Positions 1-6,617 of a DNA stretch of 21,265 nt are shown piece by piece (the stretch's first letter is position 1; each line of letters starts with the position of its first letter). The position numbers were made by a program, and so were the translations under genes. This DNA is from an uncultured Caryophanales bacterium. GTDB lineage: Bacteria; Bacillota_I; Bacilli_A; Acholeplasmatales; Anaeroplasmataceae. Under the pieces are notes generated by a model. The model made no database searches. It had not been told where the DNA came from and saw only the letters and a program-made list of their open reading frames with translations. The stretch spans positions 1 through 21,265 of the forward strand of contig CAMOUK010000022.1 of assembly GCA_946626535.1 (NCBI GenBank), in the 5' to 3' direction.

Positions 1-1
1 T

Positions 2-79
2 CATTTAAAGACTAATAAGAGTGTTTTAACTAAGGCATCTGAAATTGCTACATTAACTTACATAGGTACTATGATATAA
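2..79 (+). CDS. C-terminal end of an unidentified protein (partial)
   Basis: An open frame enters from the left edge and stops at TAA 77-79, giving 25 residues ending in a fairly hydrophobic stretch (about ATLTYIGTMI). The only support that it is coding is the strong intrinsic terminator starting nine bases after the stop, where a gene end is expected. The fragment is too short to recognise a family. Confidence 0.45.
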   Translation, partial: HLKTNKSVLTKASEIATLTYIGTMI

Positions 80-87
80 AAAAGAAT

Positions 88-116
88 AAACCGTGAGAAT
101 TCACGGTTTTTCTTTT
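88..116 (+). terminator. Intrinsic terminator after the partial gene
   Basis: A perfect 9-bp stem (88-96 with 101-109) closes a 4-base GAAT loop and is followed by a run of T broken by one C. It separates the left-edge gene from the sigma factor unit. Confidence 0.85.
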
Positions 117-124
117 TATTTTAA

Positions 125-154
125 TGGACAGATATAATAAAAAAATAATATAAT
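125..154 (+). promoter_or_regulatory. Sigma-A-type promoter of the sigma/anti-sigma operon
   Basis: TGGACA at 125-130 and TATAAT at 149-154 are separated by 18 bases, five and six matches to consensus. Transcription would start near 161 and leave a leader of about 50 bases before the sigma gene. A second TATAAT at 133-138 lacks a good -35. Confidence 0.55.
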
Positions 155-164
155 AAGAATAAAT

Positions 165-190
165 TGTCACCTTTATTATCTTTAATTCGT
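165..190 (+). promoter_or_regulatory. Possible ECF-type autoregulatory promoter
   Basis: TGTCACC at 165-171 and CGT at 188-190 are 16 bases apart. This is the general geometry of ECF sigma promoters, where the -10 often holds CGT. ECF operons commonly drive themselves, so the place is right, but the match is loose and may be chance. Confidence 0.2.
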
Positions 191-213
191 TTTATTGGTG
201 AGGGAGATTTATT

Positions 214-708
214 ATGTATACGCTGTCTAAGGAAGAGTTTGATATAAAATATAATAAATATTCACAGGAGCTCATGAATATTAGCTATGGTTATACCAAA
301 AATAGAGATGATTCCTTTGATGTTATACAAAATGTTTTTTATAAGCTATTTAATTCTAATAAAAGTTTTAAAACAGATAATGATGAAAAATATTGGTTAA
401 TTAGAGTTACAATTAATGAATCGATATCTATTTTAAGAAGAAGGAAAAAAGAGATTCTTGTAGATGAAAATATAATGGATGTAGTTTCAGAAGAAATAGC
501 TGATAAGGATAAAGGATTAAAATTAGAAAAATTATCACTTTTAGTAAAAAAACTCCAAAAAAATTATAAATCAGTAATAATACTATTTTATTATGATTCA
601 TTATCAATAAAAGAAATTAAAGATATATTAAATATTTCTGAAAGTGCTGTTAAAAAAAGATTAGAAAGAGCTAGAGATGTATTAAGAAAAGGAATGGGTG
701 AAGAATAA
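214..708 (+). CDS. ECF-like sigma-70 family RNA polymerase sigma factor
   Basis: This 164-residue protein has the two-domain size of ECF sigma factors. Region 2 covers about residues 10-75, with the acidic RDDSFDVIQNVFYKLF helix followed by a WLIRVTINESISILRRRKK core-binding/-10 segment. Region 4 covers about 105-160, with the helix-turn-helix LSIKEIKDILNISESAVKKRLERAR that would read the -35 element. The ATG at 214 follows a GAGGGAG ribosome site at 201-207. Its TAA overlaps the ATG of the next gene by one base (TAATG), so the two are translationally coupled, as is usual for a sigma factor and its anti-sigma. The family role is to direct RNA polymerase to a small envelope-stress or signal-dependent regulon. 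The signal and target genes cannot be read here. Confidence 0.9.
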   Translation: MYTLSKEEFDIKYNKYSQELMNISYGYTKNRDDSFDVIQNVFYKLFNSNKSFKTDNDEKYWLIRVTINESISILRRRKKEILVDENIMDVVSEEIADKDKGLKLEKLSLLVKKLQKNYKSVIILFYYDSLSIKEIKDILNISESAVKKRLERARDVLRKGMGEE

Positions 709-1871
709 TGTTAGAAAAATTAAATGAAACAGTTCCAAAATTAGATGAATATGATTCAAATAAAATGTATAACAACATTTCAAATAAAATGAATAAAAAG
801 ATAAAAAAGCCTTTAAATTGGAGATTTTTTATATCCTTTGCTACTACAGTATTATTAATTGCTATAATGATACCTGTTGGAATTGCTATAGCAGCTAATA
901 ATTCTAGAAATTCAAATACGACTAATACTACCCCTAATAATCAAAATGTTGTGGATGGTAAAGAATTAACTGAAGCAGATTTTCTAACATCTGAGAATAT
1001 GTTAGGTGTTGCAGCTTTTAAGGTGTTTGAAAATAATAATTCAAGCGTTAGAAATAATAAAAGATTTAAACCAGTATTAACTAATACAAATAAAGCATAT
1101 TTTGATAATGATGAAAATTCATCAAATGATAATTCTAATAAAATCTCATATGAATTCGATTATGTAAAAATTCTATCCGCCAAAAAATTTTCAATTACAA
1201 TAGATGATTTAAGTCATGATGAAACCACAAAAGAGATAATAGAATCAAATTGTGGATTGGGAGAGATAGATGTTGTTATAGCTGATTTTGAAACATATAT
1301 ACAAAAAAATGGTTCTTTACGTAGCACAATATCAGATGAATTAATTTCAATAAGAGGATATAATGGTTACTATACTATATTGCTTAATTCATATTTACAT
1401 TGGAATGGCATTGAAGTATCTGCATATAGTTCTCATAAAACCATAACTGAATCAGCTGTTGAAAAGGATTTTACAGGAACTATTACAACTATTTTCGTAA
1501 GAAAAGAAAATGATAGATTCTATGTATCATTTAGATCAGAAGAACATATTTCATCTGTTTATAATTATGATTTAGAACATGAGTATGTTTCATCTGACAT
1601 TGAGTTGGCAAATGGTTCTGAATTATATTCCGCTCTAAATCTAAATACTTTTACAACAACAACCATAGAAGGCATAATTAAAAATATTTCTATAGATACA
1701 AAGAGATTATCTTTAGAAGTATCAGGTGGTTATAGAATTGTACTTTTATCATCTAACAAAATTGATATTTCTAATTTTAATATAGGTGATGAAGTTATAG
1801 TGGAATATGCTAAATTATATGATGAATATGCCCCTCATTATATTAACGCTATAAGTATTACAAAAAAATAA
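708..1871 (+). CDS. Putative membrane-anchored anti-sigma factor
   Basis: This 387-residue protein has a short charged cytoplasmic N-terminus (about 1-37), one membrane helix at about 38-63 (FFISFATTVLLIAIMIPVGI region), an Asn/Thr-rich linker, and about 300 residues predicted outside the cell. The last 60 residues (IEGIIKNISIDTKRLSLEV onward, then GDEVIVEY) look like a small beta-barrel or OB-like domain. There is no HxxxCxxC zinc anti-sigma motif, and only one Cys is visible, in the outer domain. The anti-sigma role is inferred from coupling to the ECF gene and from the single-span topology. The large outer domain would be the sensor. The order sigma then anti-sigma, with a terminator straight after, makes a closed two-gene unit. 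Confidence 0.6.
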   Translation: MLEKLNETVPKLDEYDSNKMYNNISNKMNKKIKKPLNWRFFISFATTVLLIAIMIPVGIAIAANNSRNSNTTNTTPNNQNVVDGKELTEADFLTSENMLGVAAFKVFENNNSSVRNNKRFKPVLTNTNKAYFDNDENSSNDNSNKISYEFDYVKILSAKKFSITIDDLSHDETTKEIIESNCGLGEIDVVIADFETYIQKNGSLRSTISDELISIRGYNGYYTILLNSYLHWNGIEVSAYSSHKTITESAVEKDFTGTITTIFVRKENDRFYVSFRSEEHISSVYNYDLEHEYVSSDIELANGSELYSALNLNTFTTTTIEGIIKNISIDTKRLSLEVSGGYRIVLLSSNKIDISNFNIGDEVIVEYAKLYDEYAPHYINAISITKK

Positions 1872-1885
1872 ATAATAACTTTAAG

Positions 1886-1924
1886 AGCTAACAGCTATTT
1901 GATATAGATTGTTAGCTTTTTTAT
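1886..1924 (+). terminator. Terminator of the sigma/anti-sigma operon
   Basis: AGCTAACA at 1886-1893 pairs with TGTTAGCT at 1910-1917 across a 16-base loop and is followed by a T run. It lies 14 bases after the anti-sigma stop. Confidence 0.7.
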
Positions 1925-1930
1925 ATTTAA

Positions 1931-1964
1931 AAAATAAAAAAAGCTTTGAAATTAATCAAAGCTT
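1931..1964 (-). terminator. Terminator of tRNA-His
   Basis: On the minus strand, AAGCTTTGA (1956-1964) pairs with its complement (1941-1949) across a 6-base loop and runs into a long U-rich tract (1940 downward). It ends the single-gene tRNA-His transcript 12 bases past the encoded CCA. Confidence 0.75.
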
Positions 1965-1976
1965 AAATGTTCCACC

Positions 1977-2053
1977 TGGGGCGCATGACAGGGATCGAAC
2001 CTGCGCATAACGGAGCCACAATCCGCCGTGTTAACCACTTCACCACATGCGCC
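1977..2053 (-). tRNA. tRNA-His (anticodon GTG)
   Basis: Read on the minus strand, the full cloverleaf is present. The acceptor stem GCGCATG/CATGCGC pairs perfectly. The anticodon loop TTGTGGC sits on a GCGGA/TCCGT stem, and a GTTCGATCC-type T loop follows. The 5' end carries the extra G(-1) opposite discriminator C73, the identity signature of histidine tRNA. CCA is encoded in the DNA. It lies alone between two plus-strand genes with its own promoter and terminator. Confidence 0.95.
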
Positions 2054-2074
2054 ATATAAAATTCGTGCAATATT

Positions 2075-2102
2075 ATTATACACAAATATTCAAATTTGTA
2101 AA
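2075..2102 (-). promoter_or_regulatory. Promoter of tRNA-His
   Basis: On the minus strand, TTTACA (2102-2097) and TATAAT (2080-2075) are 16 bases apart. The -10 ends 21 bases before the G(-1) of the tRNA. Confidence 0.65.
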
Positions 2103-2112
2103 GGAAAAATTA

Positions 2113-2140
2113 TTGAATTTTTTGGTAAAAATGTTAAAAT
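2113..2140 (+). promoter_or_regulatory. Promoter of the bitopic membrane protein gene
   Basis: TTGAAT at 2113-2118 and TAAAAT at 2135-2140 are 16 bases apart. The expected start point is about 25 bases before the ATG, with AAGGAG at 2159-2164. Confidence 0.55.
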
Positions 2141-2172
2141 AAACTCATATTGTGTAATAAGGAGTATTAAAT

Positions 2173-3369
2173 ATGAGTAAAGGAATAAAAACCTTTTTTA
2201 AGGCATTATATATATGTGCAGGTTTAATTGTATTAGTATTTGTATATTTACTTGCATACAACAATTATACATTGACAAGAATTCAAACGTTAACAAACGA
2301 TGCAATCGCTGAAAAGAATTATAGTGAACTAGAAAAAATATTTGGTTCATTCTTCTCAACAAATTCAATTGCGAATGTTGAAAGAGATGATTATTCTTTA
2401 GTAGTTTATCCTTCATCAGTTTTCTCATCTTATAAATATAAGGTTGATGGAAATGAAAAGACTTATGAGCATTCAGATAGAGGCTATTATATCTATCTTA
2501 TTAAACCAAAGGCTGATTTAGTTAATGATGCTACAATTGGAACAACTACAAACAATAAGTCAGGTGTTAAATATACATTTACTGATGGAAAGGAATATAC
2601 ATATTATTTTCAATTATCAGATAAATATAACTTCGATTATTATATTGCTGAACCAACTACAGCTGATCAAGCAATTTTACATGGTGAAAGAAATCTAATC
2701 TCTATTTATTCATATCTTAATTATTTCGATATTTCTCTTTCAGAATCTATCGTTAATGCTATGAAAAAAGAGATTACATCAGAAGGAACAATTGAAAAAT
2801 TAACATTTGTTGATTCAACTGGTAAGGAAGTCGATGGCGGATATAATGTTAATCTTGATTTTTCACAAGCATGGTATAGCAATATTGATGAATATGTTGC
2901 TAAATATAATAAGTATATAGAAGAGTATACTGCAACTACTGATAATGAAGTAAAATCAAACTTAACTAAAGAATTTGAAAAGTATTTCTATGGTGAAAAT
3001 AATGATGGTTTCTATTATCAATTTCAAAAGATTGAAGGTAATGGAGTAGCTAAAGGAAGAGACTATGTTTATCCAGCATCATTAATTTGGCAATCAATTG
3101 GTATGTGTGCATTAGTATTAGTAGTAATATTCCTATTATATATGCTAATATTCCACTTCAATTTATTAAAGACTTTAGTTCATAGAATTGGACGTAGAGA
3201 AGAAAACTTAGGTAGAGCTGGTTTATCAGCAAGAGAAAAGAGAAATCTAGTTAAGGCTGATTATACTGAACTTCAAAAAAGAAATCAAAAAGCATCAGAG
3301 GCAGCAAGCTCAAAGATAAATAATACAGAAACTGAAACTGAAAATAAAGAAGATAAGAAAGATGAATAA
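2173..3369 (+). CDS. Bitopic membrane protein of unknown function
   Basis: I do not recognise a family for this 398-residue protein. A membrane helix at about residues 10-28 is followed by about 270 residues rich in Tyr, Ser, Thr and Asp. A second helix lies at about 305-330 (IGMCALVLVVIFLLYMLIF region). The cytoplasmic tail of about 65 residues is dense in Lys, Glu and Arg (REKRNLVKADY region, then a Glu/Lys/Thr repeat-like end). This places a central domain outside the cell, held at both ends. No catalytic motif is evident. It has its own promoter and AAGGAG site, and its stop codon lies in the loop of a weak terminator, so it is probably expressed alone. An envelope or cell-surface role is only an inference from topology. 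Confidence 0.75.
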   Translation: MSKGIKTFFKALYICAGLIVLVFVYLLAYNNYTLTRIQTLTNDAIAEKNYSELEKIFGSFFSTNSIANVERDDYSLVVYPSSVFSSYKYKVDGNEKTYEHSDRGYYIYLIKPKADLVNDATIGTTTNNKSGVKYTFTDGKEYTYYFQLSDKYNFDYYIAEPTTADQAILHGERNLISIYSYLNYFDISLSESIVNAMKKEITSEGTIEKLTFVDSTGKEVDGGYNVNLDFSQAWYSNIDEYVAKYNKYIEEYTATTDNEVKSNLTKEFEKYFYGENNDGFYYQFQKIEGNGVAKGRDYVYPASLIWQSIGMCALVLVVIFLLYMLIFHFNLLKTLVHRIGRREENLGRAGLSAREKRNLVKADYTELQKRNQKASEAASSKINNTETETENKEDKKDE

Positions 3370-3381
3370 TCTTTCTTTTTT
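3355..3381 (+). terminator. Weak AT-rich terminator overlapping the stop codon
   Basis: AAGAAAGA at 3355-3362 pairs with TCTTTCTT at 3370-3377 across a 7-base loop that contains the stop codon, followed by a short T run. There are few G-C pairs, so termination may be partial. Confidence 0.45.
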
Positions 3382-3438
3382 CTTTCATTTAGACAAAAAT
3401 AATGTTAAAATTAAAAGGTGTTTAGGAGATGAGCTTTT

Positions 3439-4377
3439 ATGGGAAAAACTGCACGGTGTATCAAGATTATTCAAATATTAAGCTGTAGAGATTTAGTTAA
3501 TACTAACGAGCTTGCTGATATATTAGAAATTAATCCTAGAAACATTAAAGAATATATTAAGGAATTAGAGCTGTGTGGCTATAAAATTTATTCTGTTACA
3601 GGTAAAAATGGTGGCTATAAGCTAGATAAGAGTGAAACTATTCCTTCACTTCATCTAACTGTAGATGATAAAAAAGAAATTATGATGGGAATAGATTTTA
3701 TGAGAAGCTCAAACTATCCTAATTATTTAAATTTTGAGGATGTTATGAGTAGAATAACATCATCTATTTCTTTAACTAATATTACACCTATCAATGTTTA
3801 TGATAGATTTCCTTTAAATGCTGATAAGAAGGAATTACAAAAGACCTATAATATTTTAGTTGAGGCTGAAAATGAGCAGCTAAAATGTAAGATAGCTTAT
3901 GTTAATTCTGCAAATTATAAGAAGGAGCATATGATTCACCCTTATAAGACATATTTTTATAATGGTGCTTGGTTTGTTTTAGCATATAATGAAACAATAA
4001 ATGAATTTGGCTATTTTAAGCTAAATAGAATAGAAGAAATATTAATTACAAGAAATCATTTTACTAGAATGAAGACATATAATGAAAATGATTTTTTAGA
4101 TAGCTTTGGTATGAGACAAAATGGTGAATATTATAGCGTTGAGCTAGAATTTAAGGATTTATATCAGGCTATAAGTGAAAGAACATATGGTAAGAACCAA
4201 CGTGTTGAAATTGTTGATAACCATACTACAATTTTAAAGTGTCAGATGCAAAATAAGGATATCATAAAATCCTTTGTTTTGGGCTTTGGCTCTAAGTGTA
4301 GGGTTTTATACCCTGAATGGCTAAAAGAGGCTGTAAAGGAAGAAATTAATAGTATTAAAGGTATTTATGAGGAATAA
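3439..4377 (+). CDS. HTH/WYL-domain transcriptional regulator
   Basis: This 312-residue protein is of the YafY/DeoR-like WYL class. A winged helix-turn-helix occupies about residues 4-62 (VNTNELADILEINPRNIKEY as the recognition region, KNGGYKL as the wing). A WYL domain covers about 140-215, with the signature stretch HPYKTYFYNGAWFVLAYNE and a YFKLNRIEEI strand. A C-terminal extension ends in FGSKCRVLYPEWLKEAV. WYL domains bind small ligands or nucleic acid and control DNA binding; the ligand is unknown here. The ATG at 3439 follows AGGAG at 3424-3428. The 3' end overlaps the ribosome site of the HAD gene, so the two are probably one operon. No strong promoter was found in the 69-base gap upstream. 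Confidence 0.85.
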   Translation: MGKTARCIKIIQILSCRDLVNTNELADILEINPRNIKEYIKELELCGYKIYSVTGKNGGYKLDKSETIPSLHLTVDDKKEIMMGIDFMRSSNYPNYLNFEDVMSRITSSISLTNITPINVYDRFPLNADKKELQKTYNILVEAENEQLKCKIAYVNSANYKKEHMIHPYKTYFYNGAWFVLAYNETINEFGYFKLNRIEEILITRNHFTRMKTYNENDFLDSFGMRQNGEYYSVELEFKDLYQAISERTYGKNQRVEIVDNHTTILKCQMQNKDIIKSFVLGFGSKCRVLYPEWLKEAVKEEINSIKGIYEE

Positions 4378-4378
4378 A

Positions 4379-5011
4379 ATGATTAAGCATGTTTTTTTAG
4401 ATTTTAATGGTACATTAATTAATGATTTAGATTTATGTATAGATTTATTAAATGAGTTTTTAATTGATCAGGGTAAAGCTCCTGTTACAAAGGAAAGATA
4501 TAAGGAAATATTTACTTTTCCAATAAAGGATTATTATAAGGCTGCAGGTATTGATTTTAATATTGAATCATATGAAAGCTTGGCGATTAAATTTATTAAA
4601 AAATATCAGCCAGCATCACTTAAATGTGGGCTATTTGAGGCGGTAGTGCCTACCCTAAAGGCTTTAAAGGAAAAAGGAATAAAGGTATATTTACTTTCAG
4701 CATCTGAAAAGAATAATTTATTAGAACAATGTATATCATATGATATAGCTAAATATTTTGATGCTATACTAGGTATAGATAATATACATGCTGAATCTAA
4801 GACAAAGATAGGTATCGATTTTATTAAAAATAATAATATTGATGTTAATGAGGCTATATTTGTTGGTGATACTCTACATGATTTAGAGGTCGCTAATGCG
4901 ATGAATATATCATGCCGCTTTGTAAGCTGTGGTCATCAATCAGTTAATAGGCTTTCAAAGGCTGGAATTAAGATTTATGATGATATAAGCGGAATATTAG
5001 AGGAAATATAG
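4379..5011 (+). CDS. HAD-superfamily hydrolase (phosphoglycolate phosphatase-like)
   Basis: This 210-residue protein has a Rossmannoid HAD fold with an inserted helical cap. Motif I is DFNGT with nucleophile Asp8; motif II is the Ser in YLLSAS; motif III is the Lys in ESKTKIG; motif IV is GDTLHD (Asp164, Asp168). The usual DxD of phosphatases is DxN here, because the general acid/base Asp is replaced by Asn10. I chose the ATG at 4379 because GAGGA at 4369-4373 is correctly spaced; an ATG at 4367 has no such site. Its ribosome site lies inside the last codons of the WYL gene, so the two are coupled. It is likely a small-molecule phosphatase or phosphotransferase; the substrate cannot be told. 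Confidence 0.85.
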   Translation: MIKHVFLDFNGTLINDLDLCIDLLNEFLIDQGKAPVTKERYKEIFTFPIKDYYKAAGIDFNIESYESLAIKFIKKYQPASLKCGLFEAVVPTLKALKEKGIKVYLLSASEKNNLLEQCISYDIAKYFDAILGIDNIHAESKTKIGIDFIKNNNIDVNEAIFVGDTLHDLEVANAMNISCRFVSCGHQSVNRLSKAGIKIYDDISGILEEI

Positions 5012-5039
5012 CTCCACATTTATAGAAAAAATGTTTAAC

Positions 5040-5068
5040 TTGAAAAAGAGCTAATTATATATTATAAT
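5040..5068 (+). promoter_or_regulatory. Promoter of the lipoprotein gene
   Basis: TTGAAA at 5040-5045 and TATAAT at 5063-5068 are spaced by 17 bases. It precedes a GGAGGG ribosome site at 5083-5088. Confidence 0.8.
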
Positions 5069-5094
5069 TATTATCGCGTTTTGGAGGGATTCCT

Positions 5095-5637
5095 ATGAAG
5101 AAATTTTTAAAAAGATTTGCCTTATTGGCAGTTTTATTCATATCATTAATAAATTTAACTAGCTGTTATGATTTCTATAAAGATTTCCATGATGCTGGCG
5201 CAACTATTGAAAAGACAAATAATTATGAGGTTTTATCTTTAGATCAAGCTAAGGATAAGATTAATAATAAGGAAACATTCATTTTAGTATTAGCTACTTC
5301 AAAGTCTTCAACTTGTGTAACTAGAATTTCTACTTTACAGGAGCAAGCAACTTATTTTGACTTTAAAGGTAAATTATATTTTGTTGATATGACAGATTAT
5401 AAGGATACAGCTTCTGGAAGAAAAAATTTAAGAGAATCATTAAAGATTAAGGGTTATTCAAATAACCTTACAGGTACTGACGCTGTAGTTGTTTGTTATA
5501 CTAAGGGTGAAGTTACAATTGATACTTCAGCTAAATTAACATCTGATGCTTTAAAGTTTGTTGTTAATGATGGTGCATCATCAATTAATTATGATAAGCT
5601 ATGTGCTTATTTATTTAATGATTTTGTAATAGAATAA
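5095..5637 (+). CDS. Predicted lipoprotein with possible thioredoxin-like fold
   Basis: This 180-residue protein starts with a lipoprotein signal peptide: basic MKKFLKR, a hydrophobic core, and lipobox LTSC with Cys24 as the lipidated residue. The mature part contains a strand/helix order (FILVLATSKSSTC, then KLYFVDMTDY, then DAVVVCYTKGEV) resembling a thioredoxin-like fold. The usual CxxC is absent, and one Cys follows the first strand. The fold assignment is weak. It would sit on the outer face of the membrane. It has its own strong promoter and terminator, so it is a single-gene unit. Its function is unknown. Confidence 0.7.
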   Translation: MKKFLKRFALLAVLFISLINLTSCYDFYKDFHDAGATIEKTNNYEVLSLDQAKDKINNKETFILVLATSKSSTCVTRISTLQEQATYFDFKGKLYFVDMTDYKDTASGRKNLRESLKIKGYSNNLTGTDAVVVCYTKGEVTIDTSAKLTSDALKFVVNDGASSINYDKLCAYLFNDFVIE

Positions 5638-5658
5638 GACCTGCGGGTCTTTTTTTAT
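5636..5658 (+). terminator. Terminator of the lipoprotein gene
   Basis: AAGACC at 5636-5641 pairs with GGTCTT at 5646-5651 around a 4-base loop, followed by seven T. The left arm overlaps the stop codon. Confidence 0.8.
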
Positions 5659-5695
5659 TTATTATTTTATTTTATAATTACTTTAGGTGTTTATT

Positions 5696-6523
5696 ATGAT
5701 TTTTATTTTATATAATCCAACAAGCGAGCATTTTAAAAAAACAAAAAAATTATATAAAAAAATATCTAAGAAAAACGACTGCTACATGCTTAATTTATTA
5801 GATATAGCTACTAAGGAGGAATCATTTATTGGTGGCCTTGGTGAAACAGATGAAATTATTGTATGTGGTGGAGATGGTACAGCTAATAGATTTTTAAATT
5901 CTATTATGAGCTTACCTGTTAAATGTAAGATATTTTTCTTTTCGTGCGGTCTTGGAAATGATTTAAAGCGAGATTTTAAAAATGTAAAGCTAGTTGATAT
6001 TGGATCATTAAGACAGACATTTCCTATAGTTAGTGTAAACGACACTGAAAAATATCTATTCGTTAATGGCATAGGTATTGGAATAGATGCGGTTATATGT
6101 AAGAATAGGAAGATGCAAAGCTATGCTAATAGAAAGAAAAGCTATGCTGGTATAGCTGTAAGATCCTTTAAAAACTTTAGAACCTTTAATCTAACCTTAG
6201 AAATAGATGATCAAAAATATCATTTTGATGATGTTTGGACAGTTATTTGTAATAACGGTAGATTTATAGGTAATGGTATGAAAATAGCACCTAAGGCTGT
6301 TAGAAATAATAATGAGCTTGATGTTGTTGTAATTCATTCAATATCAAAGACAAAATTATTACTTTTCTTCCCGCTTATTTATTTTGGTTGGCATACAATT
6401 TTAAAGAGGAAAGTAACCTATTTTAAATGTAGGCATTTTAAGGCAATTTCAGATGGATGTGGTGCCTTCCAAATGGATGGAGAGACCCTAGATTATTGTG
6501 AACAAATAGAAGTGAATGTTTAA
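5696..6523 (+). CDS. Diacylglycerol/lipid kinase, DAGK catalytic domain (YegS/DagK-like)
   Basis: This 275-residue protein has the DAGK catalytic domain. The nucleotide loop GGDGT is at residues 58-62, preceded by DEIIVCGG and followed by the FFSCGLGNDLKRDF element (GTxNDFAR equivalent), then the second-domain stretch FVNGIGIGIDAVI. Near the C-terminus, ISDGCGAFQMDGE matches the conserved end of the fold. The family phosphorylates diacylglycerol or related lipids, using ATP at the inner membrane face, to recycle lipid from lipoteichoic acid or phospholipid turnover. I chose ATG 5696 because AGGTG at 5685-5689 is its ribosome site; a GTG at 5687 lies inside that site. A TATAAT at 5673-5678 has no convincing -35. 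Confidence 0.85.
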   Translation: MIFILYNPTSEHFKKTKKLYKKISKKNDCYMLNLLDIATKEESFIGGLGETDEIIVCGGDGTANRFLNSIMSLPVKCKIFFFSCGLGNDLKRDFKNVKLVDIGSLRQTFPIVSVNDTEKYLFVNGIGIGIDAVICKNRKMQSYANRKKSYAGIAVRSFKNFRTFNLTLEIDDQKYHFDDVWTVICNNGRFIGNGMKIAPKAVRNNNELDVVVIHSISKTKLLLFFPLIYFGWHTILKRKVTYFKCRHFKAISDGCGAFQMDGETLDYCEQIEVNV

Positions 6524-6540
6524 GAAATTCACTTTTTTTG
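6510..6540 (+). terminator. Terminator of the lipid kinase gene
   Basis: An 8-bp stem (6510-6517 with 6527-6534) holds the TAA stop in its loop and is followed by a T-rich run. Confidence 0.7.
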
Positions 6541-6558
6541 TTTTTGTATGAAAAACAC

Positions 6559-6587
6559 TTGTTTAAGATATTGTTTTATAATATAAT
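6559..6587 (+). promoter_or_regulatory. Promoter of the threonine operon
   Basis: TTGTTT at 6559-6564 and TATAAT at 6582-6587 are spaced by 17 bases. An inverted repeat, ACTTGTT (6557-6563) and AACAAGT (6591-6597), brackets the promoter with arms over the -35 and the expected start point, so it may be an operator. Confidence 0.7.
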
Positions 6588-6617
6588 TATAACAAGTTTA
6601 TTTTGGGAGGGGTTATT

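Noticed and set aside
3382..3438. Promoter for the WYL regulator gene
   Set aside because: TAAAAT has only a poor TTTCAT-like -35 at 17 bases; too weak to list.
5782..6072. A 96-codon open frame on the minus strand inside the lipid kinase gene
   Set aside because: It lies wholly inside a gene with recognised motifs and has no promoter or ribosome site; it is a shadow of the AT-rich coding strand.
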